Shown one piece after another: positions 5,765 to 11,100 of a stretch of 13,414 bases of DNA (position 1 is its first letter; each line of letters begins with the position of its first letter). The DNA is from Rheinheimera sp. (lineage in GTDB: Bacteria; Pseudomonadota; Gammaproteobacteria; Enterobacterales; Alteromonadaceae), in assembly GCA_003482455.1 (NCBI GenBank), contig DMYW01000068.1:1-13414 (forward strand), given 5' to 3'. Below the pieces are notes generated by a model. The model saw nothing but the letters and a program-made list of their open reading frames with translations, ran no database searches and was not told the DNA's origin. A program made the translations under genes and the position numbers.

Positions 5765-6544
5765 ATGAAACAAGCGTTGAACGCTTTACTTTTCGCAATG
5801 TTGACGTGCATAGGTAATGTTGCGTTCGCTGGAATGCCAGCTGTTAGCTACACCTATGCTCTCGGTTTTGATTTCTTTTTTTCATGGCACCCAAATCAGT
5901 TTAATAGAAGCGAAGTCGTTTTTGAGTCGCCAGAAGAACTTCAGAAGCTCTACGCGCATTGTCAAATGGGGAAACCCGTCTTTGACTTGCTTGCGGGTTC
6001 GAAAAACAAGTGTTCCATCGACATCTCAAAAACCGAGAAAGGTGACGCGAACTGGGACTCAGCGATGATTGAAATTCTCGGAACCCCCAAATACACAGGG
6101 GGCTCCCCGGCCTTTGGGCTATTTTCAACCACTGAACTGCCAGCTGCAAAGTGGCAGCAACGCCCGGCGGACGAGAGGGAAAGGTCGGCAATCCAGCAGT
6201 TGCTTTCAGCGGCTAAAAATCCAAATTGGCCAGATCCGCATAGTCTCAACATTAATTCGGCATGGGTCGTCTTCCTACCAGACGCCGCCGTTCGTACGTA
6301 TTTTGTTCCTGGCAGCCAAATCAACGAATCGTTTTATGACGCTACGCGTCATCACGTCTTTACAAGTACCGGTGGAGTTTTCCGTTACCAAGGGGAGATA
6401 TCCGACAAACCAATTCATTACGTCAATTCAGGAAGGGATGACAGCCCTCTGGTTGTTACCAATGAGGACTGTGATGGCCTGTGCGTAGAGTTATGGAGCC
6501 TGTCATCGGGTACAAAGACTATTGCAACCTTTGGAGGACATTGA
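5765..6544 (+). CDS. Cassette 11: hypothetical secreted 259-aa protein
   Basis: A classical signal peptide occupies about residues 1-22, with cleavage after AFA, so the product should reach the periplasm or outside. The mature part has C-x-M-G and KCSIDI segments, a Pro-rich middle, a VVFLPDAAVRTYFVPG strand and a C-terminal DCDGLCVELWSL, giving four Cys residues that could pair. I do not recognise the family. AAGGAAG lies six bases before ATG 5765. It is one of the longest genes in the array and less AT-rich than cassette 10. A 7-bp perfect stem with loop TAC, at 6336-6352 inside the gene, resembles the attC-0 and attC-1 hairpins. Confidence 0.7.
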   Translation: MKQALNALLFAMLTCIGNVAFAGMPAVSYTYALGFDFFFSWHPNQFNRSEVVFESPEELQKLYAHCQMGKPVFDLLAGSKNKCSIDISKTEKGDANWDSAMIEILGTPKYTGGSPAFGLFSTTELPAAKWQQRPADERERSAIQQLLSAAKNPNWPDPHSLNINSAWVVFLPDAAVRTYFVPGSQINESFYDATRHHVFTSTGGVFRYQGEISDKPIHYVNSGRDDSPLVVTNEDCDGLCVELWSLSSGTKTIATFGGH

Positions 6545-6555
6545 CCACGGCAGCA

Positions 6556-6617
6556 AGCTACAAACGTCAGCTGTTCGCGGCACAAGTTTTAAATGTGCTC
6601 ATGTGGCTTTGTTAGTC
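6556..6617 (+). repeat. attC-11, probable decayed recombination site
   Basis: AGCTACAAACG at the left pairs with CTTTGTTAG at the right if one A has been lost from an original GCTAACAAAC box. The core GTTAGTC at 6611-6617 matches the reverse complement of the next box (GGCTAAC at 6961) at 6 of 7 positions, which supports a cassette boundary here. An inner GCACA/TGTGC stem is present. Confidence 0.45.
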
Positions 6618-6960
6618 GTGTCGCTTTGTCTTAACCGAGCCCACGACAAACAACTCGGGGCAATTGCGCATTTGGCCACAGAGAGGTTCGCGAGTTTTAT
6701 CGTTTTCGCCGGTAAGGCTACTCATCAAGGATGGTGGCGTTGTTTGGTAGTTCTTCGTTTGCGCCAGGTTTCATAAGCCAGTTGTGCTCGCTGCATCCCT
6801 TCTGATAGTTTGTCATTAACGTAAATTTTACAGGTACCAATAAACATCCATGGGCCGAGTTGCTGCGCGGGTTATGTGTTTGTTGGTTTAGTTTTTACTT
6901 GCACGTGTGCGGCGTTGTTGTGGTTTGGGTGTCGGCTTTGCCTTGTTGTATCTCAGCTCA
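6612..6960 (+). other. Cassette 12 body: no clear gene, region of about 350 bases
   Basis: The cassette between attC-11 and attC-12 has no ORF with a convincing start. The open stretch 6618-6776 would give 52 residues from a GTG (core GKATHQGWWRCLVVLRLRQVS), but it has no ribosome site. It could be a small real gene or the remnant of a larger one, because the frame is open into cassette 11. From 6777 on I see only an 11-base palindrome (GTAAATTTTAC, 6821-6831). The last 56 bases, 6905-6960, match positions 1-56 with four differences, so this cassette and the one left of the window are relatives. Confidence 0.5.
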
Positions 6961-7028
6961 GGCTAACAAGGCGGGCCACAGTGACGACAAATCGCTACGC
7001 TTTGTCGCTCGTGCGCTCATCGATAGCT
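6961..7028 (+). repeat. attC-12, relative of attC-0 with core GAT instead of GTT
   Basis: It runs from the box GGCTAAC to GATAGCT at 7022-7028. The following cassette's own end (AGCTAAC at 7634) shows that the core was once GTTAGCT. The central stem is CGACAAA (6985-6991) with TTTGTCG (7001-7007). It replaces the different stem of attC-0 although the flanks are nearly the same. Confidence 0.75.
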
Positions 7029-7032
7029 TTTA

Positions 7033-7061
7033 TTGCCCCATCCAATAAGTGATACTATAGT
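7033..7061 (+). promoter_or_regulatory. Probable promoter of the Phd/ParE toxin-antitoxin cassette
   Basis: TTGCCC at 7033-7038 and TATAGT at 7056-7061 are separated by 17 bases, a plausible sigma-70 promoter. A cassette gene pair with its own promoter can be expressed far from the integron promoter, as is typical of toxin-antitoxin cassettes. Confidence 0.6.
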
Positions 7062-7067
7062 GTCACT
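7048..7067. promoter_or_regulatory. Operator-like palindrome over the -10 box
   Basis: This is a 20-base near-perfect inverted repeat (AGTGATACTA / TAGTGTCACT, one mismatched pair) that covers the -10 element. Phd/YefM antitoxins bind such palindromes, with the toxin as co-repressor, so autoregulation is the likely role. Confidence 0.6.
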
Positions 7068-7091
7068 TTGAATCTGAAACAGGGTGAACCT

Positions 7092-7349
7092 ATGAAAGTT
7101 GAGCTAGTGACGAATCTAAAGCGCCAAGCTACAAAGATTCTGGCAGAACTGCACTTGTCGAAAGAGCCTGTATTGATTACGGAGCATGGTCAGCCATCTG
7201 CATACCTTGTTGATGTGCAAGATTATGAATTTATGCAACGTCGGCTTGAGCTGCTTGAGGAACTCTCTCGTGGAGAACGTGCTGTTCTGGAAGGTAGAAC
7301 CTATTGCCAAACTGAAGCCAAAGAGAAAATGAGTAAATGGCTGAAGTAA
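7092..7349 (+). CDS. Cassette 13: Phd/YefM-family antitoxin
   Basis: This is an 85-aa protein. Residues 1-50 fit the Phd/YefM DNA-binding fold: a first strand, a helix with NLKRQATKILAEL, then the family signature of a strand pair, PVLITEHGQPSAYLVDVQDYE. The rest is a charged helix that would embrace and neutralise the toxin. It should bind the palindrome upstream and be degraded by proteases when synthesis stops. I chose ATG 7092 because AGGGTG lies five bases before it; a TTG at 7068 would fall next to the operator. It overlaps the toxin gene by 13 bases, implying translational coupling. The pair may stabilise the distal end of the array against deletion. Confidence 0.88.
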   Translation: MKVELVTNLKRQATKILAELHLSKEPVLITEHGQPSAYLVDVQDYEFMQRRLELLEELSRGERAVLEGRTYCQTEAKEKMSKWLK

Positions 7350-7639
7350 TCTGGGCAGAACCAGCCCTTCAGGAACTGGATGCCATTGCGGAATATATCG
7401 CTTTGGACAATCCTGCTGCTGCAAGCGCTCTCGTGATGGCTGTTTTCGATAACACAAAACGTTTGGAGAATTTCTCACAATCCGGGCGGCTCCCACCCGA
7501 GCTCCCTGATTCGGTATACAGGGAGGTAGTGATTCCACCCTGTCGCATTTTTTATCGTGACGATGACCAGCGGGTTTTCATACTCTATGTCATGCGACAG
7601 GAGCGTCAGCTACGTGCGTATATGCTTGGAAACAGCTAA
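7337..7639 (+). CDS. Cassette 13: RelE/ParE-superfamily toxin
   Basis: This 100-aa protein has the typical ParE/RelE layout. An opening strand (VIWAEPALQELDAIAEYI) leads into two helices. A central RLENFSQSGRLPPEL segment follows, then strands REVVIPPCRIFYRDD and VFILYVMRQERQL. The A-x-x-x-L-x-x-I-A-x-Y-I helix and the G-R-x-x-P-E motif are family hallmarks. ParE members poison DNA gyrase and RelE members cleave mRNA on ribosomes. The lack of an obvious RelE catalytic set and the ParE-like start make gyrase the more likely target, but this is not certain. The stop codon lies in the first attC box, AGCTAAC. Confidence 0.86.
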   Translation: MAEVIWAEPALQELDAIAEYIALDNPAAASALVMAVFDNTKRLENFSQSGRLPPELPDSVYREVVIPPCRIFYRDDDQRVFILYVMRQERQLRAYMLGNS

Positions 7640-7652
7640 CAATCCGCATCAT
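7634..7652 (+). repeat. attC-13 remnant, truncated end of the last cassette
   Basis: AGCTAAC at 7634-7640 is the reverse complement of the inferred cassette start GTTAGCT and is followed by AATCCGC, a normal first arm. After 12 further bases the sequence switches to the 73-bp duplicate, so the second half of the site is missing. This marks the end of the array. Confidence 0.6.
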
Positions 7653-7725
7653 CCATGAACATCGGTTATTCAGGGACACCGGTTTTAAAAAAGCTAGGCA
7701 TCAAGCCGCCCATGCGGTTGCTGGT
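7653..7725 (+). repeat. Exact 73-bp direct repeat, left copy (right copy 8538-8610)
   Basis: All 73 bases are identical to 8538-8610, which span the first 71 bases of the DUF3052 coding region plus two bases upstream. The copies are 885 bp apart in the same orientation and flank the DUF218 gene, so homologous recombination could delete it. Confidence 0.95.
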
Positions 7726-7792
7726 TCCTGCCGCACATATCGGCGAGCTTTTACATCTCGATGAAAATGTATGGGAAGAAATGCTATGGTAG
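7655..7792 (+). pseudogene. Truncated duplicate of the DUF3052 gene fused to unrelated sequence
   Basis: The reading frame gives 45 residues. The first 24 (MNIGYSGTPVLKKLGIKPP and on to LLV) are identical to the intact protein encoded at 8540. The last 21 (ending LLHLDENVWEEMLW) are unrelated to it. The ribosome site AAGGAG that precedes the intact gene is absent here, so translation is doubtful. I read it as a broken copy created when the array end and the chromosome were joined. A functional short chimeric peptide is possible but has no support. Confidence 0.75.
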
Positions 7793-7810
7793 TCATTACA
7801 TGAACCTTCA

Positions 7811-7845
7811 GGGAATTTCGCGTGCAAATTCAGCACGCTATTCCC
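7811..7845. repeat. Strong inverted repeat upstream of the DUF218 gene
   Basis: GGGAAT, three bases, GCGTGC, a 7-base loop, GCACGC, one base, ATTCCC: 12 paired positions with a small internal bulge. There is no T run on either side, so it is not a standard terminator. It lies in the 100-base gap between the truncated DUF3052 copy and the DUF218 gene and could be an mRNA leader structure or a protein site. Confidence 0.6.
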
Positions 7846-7892
7846 CCACGGACGCACAACGGCGTCGTTAATCATCACTTTAGGCTGCAAAT

Positions 7893-8474
7893 ATGATGCC
7901 CCATCTTCGCTCCTTCATCCGCTGCTCTGCTGCGCTGCTACTGGCTTTTGCTACCGGCGCAGCAGTGATCGCTGTTGACGGCCTGCATGACAAAGTCACC
8001 CCAGCTGACGTCGTCGTGGTCCCAGGTAACACAGTCAACGCCGACGGAACTCTGTCGCCAAGGCTCAAGGCTAGGTTGGATGCGGCACTGCAGCTGTTCA
8101 AGCATCAGTATTGTGCGTTTATATTGGTCAGTGGCGCTACCGGCAAGGAAGGTGTTGACGAAGCGGTGGCGATGAAAAAATACTTGATAGCTGCGGGTGT
8201 GCCGGAGGACCGAATCATCCAAGACAGCGCGGGTTTTAATACCGAGGCAACCGCCAAAAATACCGCACAGCTGCTTCGACAACGTAAGCTTGGTTCGGTG
8301 ATTGCGGCTTCGCAGTTTTTCCATATCACACGCCTGCGGGCCCTGCTACAGCAGCAAGGCATTCCAGTGGTTGGCAACGTCCACGCCCAATATTTCGAAC
8401 TTCGCGACCTCTACTCGCTACCTAGAGAAGTCGCCGCAATGCTCGTCTTGGTGCTGCGACGCGAACCGACCTAA
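7893..8474 (+). CDS. DUF218 (SanA/YdcF/ElyC-type) membrane-anchored protein
   Basis: This is a 193-aa protein. An N-terminal hydrophobic segment (about residues 11-29) probably anchors it in the inner membrane with the domain in the periplasm. The DUF218 signatures follow in order: ADVVVVPGNTV with the nearby SPRLKARLDAA (38-64), ILVSGATG (77-84), an A-M-K-K-Y-L helix, EDRIIQDSAGFNTEATAKNT (105-124), VIAASQFFHITRLRAL (136-151) and a closing LRDLYSLPREV. Relatives (SanA, ElyC) affect envelope integrity and vancomycin sensitivity; the reaction is unsettled. Two ATG codons (7893, 7896) follow AGGCTG by about five bases. The DUF3052 gene follows after 65 bases and may be cotranscribed. Confidence 0.85.
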   Translation: MMPHLRSFIRCSAALLLAFATGAAVIAVDGLHDKVTPADVVVVPGNTVNADGTLSPRLKARLDAALQLFKHQYCAFILVSGATGKEGVDEAVAMKKYLIAAGVPEDRIIQDSAGFNTEATAKNTAQLLRQRKLGSVIAASQFFHITRLRALLQQQGIPVVGNVHAQYFELRDLYSLPREVAAMLVLVLRREPT

Positions 8475-8537
8475 CGCCCCGCCCTACTGCAGCTGGTGCA
8501 ATAAGGCCAAGCTTCGCCCAAACGTCACAAGGAGACA

Positions 8538-8610
8538 CCATGAACATCGGTTATTCAGGGACACCGGTTTTAAAAAAGCTAGGCATCAAGCCGCCCATGC
8601 GGTTGCTGGT
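8538..8610 (+). repeat. Exact 73-bp direct repeat, right copy
   Basis: It is the source copy of the repeat at 7653-7725, because it sits in the intact gene behind a proper ribosome site. Sequence identity ends at both sides abruptly, with no inverted ends that would suggest an insertion sequence. Confidence 0.95.
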
Positions 8611-8959
8611 GCTTGATGCTCCGCCAGACTACAGTGCCATCATTGGAGAACTGCCGCCAGGTGTGAGCTTGGGCCAAGGAGCGAACAAGTTCATCGATAT
8701 GGTGCATCTGTTCGCCACCAGTCGCAGTAGTCTTTCTCACAGCCTTGCAGCGCTGCGCCATGAACTGAGGGACGATGCGGCGGTGTGGGTGTCCTGGCCG
8801 AAAAAGGCTGTAAAAGTGCCGACGGACATCACCGAAGACACAATCCGCGAGCTGGCTTTGCCACTTGGTTTTGTCGACATCAAGGTGTGCGCCGTCTCGG
8901 CGATCTGGTCAGGGCTCAAGCTGGTTGTGCGCAAAGAGCTGCGTGGCGGTGCGGCATAA
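8540..8959 (+). CDS. DUF3052 family protein
   Basis: This 139-aa soluble protein has the DUF3052 layout: a start with GYSGTPVLKKLGIKP, a strand RLLVLDAPPDY, a middle D-M-V-H-L-F-A segment, DAAVWVSWPKKA (a Trp-Pro-Lys core), and a C-terminal strand-helix-strand with LGFVDIKVCAVSAIWSGLKLVVRK. Length is normal for the family, whose function is unknown. AAGGAG lies five bases before ATG 8540. Its first 71 coding bases are duplicated exactly at 7655. The 192 bases downstream, to the ccdB stop, hold no gene or terminator that I can see. Confidence 0.85.
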   Translation: MNIGYSGTPVLKKLGIKPPMRLLVLDAPPDYSAIIGELPPGVSLGQGANKFIDMVHLFATSRSSLSHSLAALRHELRDDAAVWVSWPKKAVKVPTDITEDTIRELALPLGFVDIKVCAVSAIWSGLKLVVRKELRGGAA

Positions 8960-9151
8960 CAGCGAAGTTGCTGCCATTTTGTTCACGATGTCCTGCGGAT
9001 CTTTGGCGTTTAACTCAAATTTATAGGTGCTGCACAGCATGTGCTGGCCACAAGGCTAAGTCGCGCTTTTTACTTGTCGGTCTGCGAAATTGTTGTGGTG
9101 AGGCGTGGCAAGTTTACAGTGCTGCGTGCATTGCCGCACATGGACGAGGCG

Positions 9152-9469
9152 CTAAATACCCGTGATCAAAAAGTCGATAGCTGCGATGATCTCGTCTCTA
9201 AAAGCACTTAAGTCGCTGGCTGGCTCGGCGAGTATTTTGGCTGGAATACTTGTCATTTGTTGCGTCAAGACGACAAAGTCGCCCTGTTCAATGTGGATAG
9301 TCGGACACAAATGACTTGGCACCTTGTTTTGTAACAAACAAAGCGGTGTCAGTGGAATGACCAAACGAGTATTTAAACCACGCAACAGCTCACTTTGGAC
9401 GTCGACAAAATACGGGTAGGCCTTACAGCTATGACTGTCTAGATTTTTGTAAAGCGTAAATTGAGACAT
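9152..9469 (-). CDS. ccdB: CcdB-family gyrase-poison toxin, Vibrio-type
   Basis: This is a 105-aa protein. CcdB hallmarks are visible: an opening strand QFTLYKN, YFVDVQSELL (about residues 19-28), TRLVIPLTPLCLL, a PTIHIEQGDFVVLTQQM strand pair, SIPAKIL, and a C-terminal helix DEIIAAIDFLITGI. CcdB traps the DNA gyrase GyrA-DNA complex. The end is ITGI, where the F-plasmid protein has Trp-Gly-Ile; as I recall, the Aliivibrio fischeri CcdB has the same ITGI ending and is active, so the change does not imply loss of function. The start codon overlaps the ccdA stop by one base, implying coupling. The module faces against the array and has no attC. Confidence 0.9.
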   Translation of the reverse strand: MSQFTLYKNLDSHSCKAYPYFVDVQSELLRGLNTRLVIPLTPLCLLQNKVPSHLCPTIHIEQGDFVVLTQQMTSIPAKILAEPASDLSAFRDEIIAAIDFLITGI

Positions 9470-9714
9470 CAGAATACTCGGTATGGATCAGCAAACAGCC
9501 CGTGTTCTTCCGTTAGTTCATTGCAAGCCTGCATAGCGTCAGCGTTCTGCTTTAACCACTCAGCTTGCAATCTGGCGGCCACCTCTTCTGCTAACGCTTT
9601 TTCCATCGTTGCAGATAGGTTGATATTAAGGCGTTTTGCTTGTGCAAGTAACTCACTGTTTAAACTAAGGTTGGTGGCCTTTTTTGGAGCTTGCGAACTA
9701 TATGTAGCTCTCAT
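9469..9714 (-). CDS. ccdA: CcdA-family antitoxin
   Basis: This 81-aa protein carries a ribbon-helix-helix DNA-binding N-terminus (ATNLSLNSELLAQAKRLNINLSATMEKALAEEV) that should dimerise on its own promoter. The C-terminal tail (EWLKQNADAMQACNELTEEHGLFADPYRVF) corresponds to the disordered CcdA region that wraps CcdB and is a protease target. I chose ATG 9714 because GGAGT lies six bases upstream and because CcdA proteins begin near here. An upstream ATG at 9819 would add 35 residues that cross the promoter. It is first in the ccdAB operon. Confidence 0.88.
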   Translation of the reverse strand: MRATYSSQAPKKATNLSLNSELLAQAKRLNINLSATMEKALAEEVAARLQAEWLKQNADAMQACNELTEEHGLFADPYRVF

Positions 9715-9725
9715 AGAGTAACTCC

Positions 9726-9777
9726 ATGCGTATTTAGGATGCGCATTGATTGTAGTGACTTTGCAAGTAGATAACAA
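9726..9777 (-). promoter_or_regulatory. Probable ccdAB promoter with an operator-like repeat
   Basis: Read on the minus strand, TTGTTA (9777-9772) and TACAAT (9754-9749) are 17 bases apart. Just downstream, ATGCG and CGCAT at the two ends of 9726-9746 form an inverted repeat that could be the CcdA site. The first base of the GNAT coding region is 55 bases away on the other strand. Confidence 0.55.
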
Positions 9778-9831
9778 ACGAGTTTTATCGCCCGTAAACA
9801 GCGCTGAATGCAACGTCAAGGAATCATGACC

Positions 9832-10323
9832 ATGAGTTTAGAGATCTGTCCACATCAAGCGGCGCACCAGTCGGTGATATGGAATCTGTTTCAGTTTTAT
9901 TGTTACGACACGTCGATAGAAAACAGCTATGACGTCACCGACTCAGGTTTTTATGCGCTGTCACAGGCGTATTTTTCGCAGTACTGGAGCCAACCGAATT
10001 GGCGCGCACATCTGTTGCGCTGGCACGGCGTGATTGCCGGTTTTGCGCTGCTGGAAGATTCAGATGCTGTCGAAGGCGCAATGGAGATCGCCGACTTGTT
10101 TGTGCTCAAGCGTTTTCGCCGCCATGGCATAGCGCGGCAAGTGGTGCAGCATTTTATGGCGACCCGGCAAGTGCCATGGACTGTCGTGGTGTACAAGGAT
10201 GCCGACGAAGCGCAAGCCTTTTGGGCGTCGATGTTTCAACAGCCTGGGCTGGTGCCGTCGCGGCAAGTGGCCGATCCGGATGGCCGCGAGGTGACTGTTT
10301 ATGTGCTGGAGGCAAATCGCTAA
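9832..10323 (+). CDS. GNAT-family N-acetyltransferase
   Basis: This 163-aa protein has the GNAT core: a strand GVIAGFALLED, the motif A segment EIADLFVLKRFRRHGIARQVVQHFM with the pyrophosphate-binding R-R-H-G-I-A loop, and a strand WTVVVYKDADEAQAFWASMF as motif B. The acceptor substrate cannot be told. Three ATGs are in frame (9808, 9826, 9832). AAGGA at 9818-9822 suits 9832 best, with a nine-base gap. It is divergent from ccdAB. The 236 bases that follow, up to the next gene, hold no gene or clear terminator. Confidence 0.85.
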   Translation: MSLEICPHQAAHQSVIWNLFQFYCYDTSIENSYDVTDSGFYALSQAYFSQYWSQPNWRAHLLRWHGVIAGFALLEDSDAVEGAMEIADLFVLKRFRRHGIARQVVQHFMATRQVPWTVVVYKDADEAQAFWASMFQQPGLVPSRQVADPDGREVTVYVLEANR

Positions 10324-10559
10324 CACAGCGGCGCATCTTTGCTTGCAACAGCAACGAGCCCAAGACCCGCTATCGGATGCTCCCCTGCGGCGACTTTGAC
10401 GTGGCAACGGCCCGGCCAAATACCGGCATTCCGAGTTGCTGCCAGCGTAAATAGCCTGTTAGATTAACGCTTTATTGCACCAAGGAATGGATGACACAAG
10501 GTGTGTTGGCTCGGGTGATGCCGACTACCTGCATCCGATAACATGAATAAGGAATTCAA

Positions 10560-11063
10560 ATGCGATACGCTGTCACTGCCCTACTGTTTAGCAGCCTGTT
10601 GGTTGGCTGCGCCTCGACATCAAACTCACAGTCCGCCAGCAACTCAACATCAAACTCACGGTCCGCCAGCGCAGCATCGTCCAGCCCCTCAGGCGCCACC
10701 CAAAGCGCCGACACGGGTTTATTGCTATTGCCTGGCATAACCTACGCCGAAATGACCGTCAACCCAGATGGCAGCATCACATTGCAACAGGTCGCCGAGC
10801 TCACAGCCCCGGAAAAAACCATGGTGTTTAAGTTCGAAGCCGCAGGTTCTGACACGCAGTTATCGATTAAAAACCCGTTAGCTCAAGCAATTAAGTACCG
10901 CCTCGACATGCTTGATATGACAGGAAAGCCCTACCCAACCAGCACTTGCCCAGTGCGCCCGAGTATCATGGCGATTGAAATATGGCCGCACCCTATTCCG
11001 GCACTGCGCGTGAGCCAGGTGCACACCACGGCACCCAACAAACAGTCGGCGTGCGTGTATTAG
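10560..11063 (+). CDS. Hypothetical lipoprotein with a Ser/Asn-rich repeat linker
   Basis: This 167-aa protein has a signal peptide ending in the lipobox LVGC, with the lipidated Cys at 17. Residues about 18-50 are a low-complexity Ser/Asn/Ala linker that contains a 10-residue repeat. The folded part follows: a strand pair around MTVNPDGSITLQQV, then KTMVFKFEAAGSDTQLSIKNP and a final region with two Cys residues (TCPVRP and SACVY) that could form a disulfide. The family is unknown. AAGGAA lies eight bases before ATG 10560. A second lipoprotein gene follows after 37 bases and may be cotranscribed. Confidence 0.78.
   Translation: MRYAVTALLFSSLLVGCASTSNSQSASNSTSNSRSASAASSSPSGATQSADTGLLLLPGITYAEMTVNPDGSITLQQVAELTAPEKTMVFKFEAAGSDTQLSIKNPLAQAIKYRLDMLDMTGKPYPTSTCPVRPSIMAIEIWPHPIPALRVSQVHTTAPNKQSACVY
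10617..10670 (+). repeat. 30-bp-period tandem repeat in the lipoprotein linker
   Basis: Two copies of a 24-base segment (10617-10640 and 10647-10670) differ at one base and are spaced by six bases. They encode TSNSQSAS and TSNSRSAS. The period is a multiple of three, so copy-number change would alter linker length without a frameshift. Confidence 0.9.
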
Positions 11064-11100
11064 GCTATATTGCAACTGGCGATACCACGGAGCTGCATCC

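Noticed and set aside
1..7652. CRISPR array or insertion sequence
   Set aside because: The repeated elements are variable palindromes after each gene, not regular short repeats with spacers, and no transposase or terminal inverted repeats are seen.
7653..7725. 73-bp repeat as a target-site duplication of a mobile element
   Set aside because: Far too long for a usual target duplication, and the interval between the copies holds no transposase or integrase.
8468..8535. ACCTAAC at the DUF218 stop as an attC box
   Set aside because: No GTT core follows at a suitable distance, and TAAC at a stop codon is common by chance.
8954..9017. Possible attC after the DUF3052 gene (GCATAAC and GTTTAAC)
   Set aside because: The arms do not pair convincingly and the core deviates.
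8785..9165. 126-codon + strand ORF across the DUF3052 gene end
   Set aside because: Overlaps a recognised gene in another frame and gives a Cys/Arg-rich translation typical of shadows.
10318..10464. Possible attC after the GNAT gene (CGCTAAC at the stop, GTTAGAT at 10458)
   Set aside because: Only six bases pair at the ends, the inner part shows no attC-like arms, and the genes around look chromosomal.
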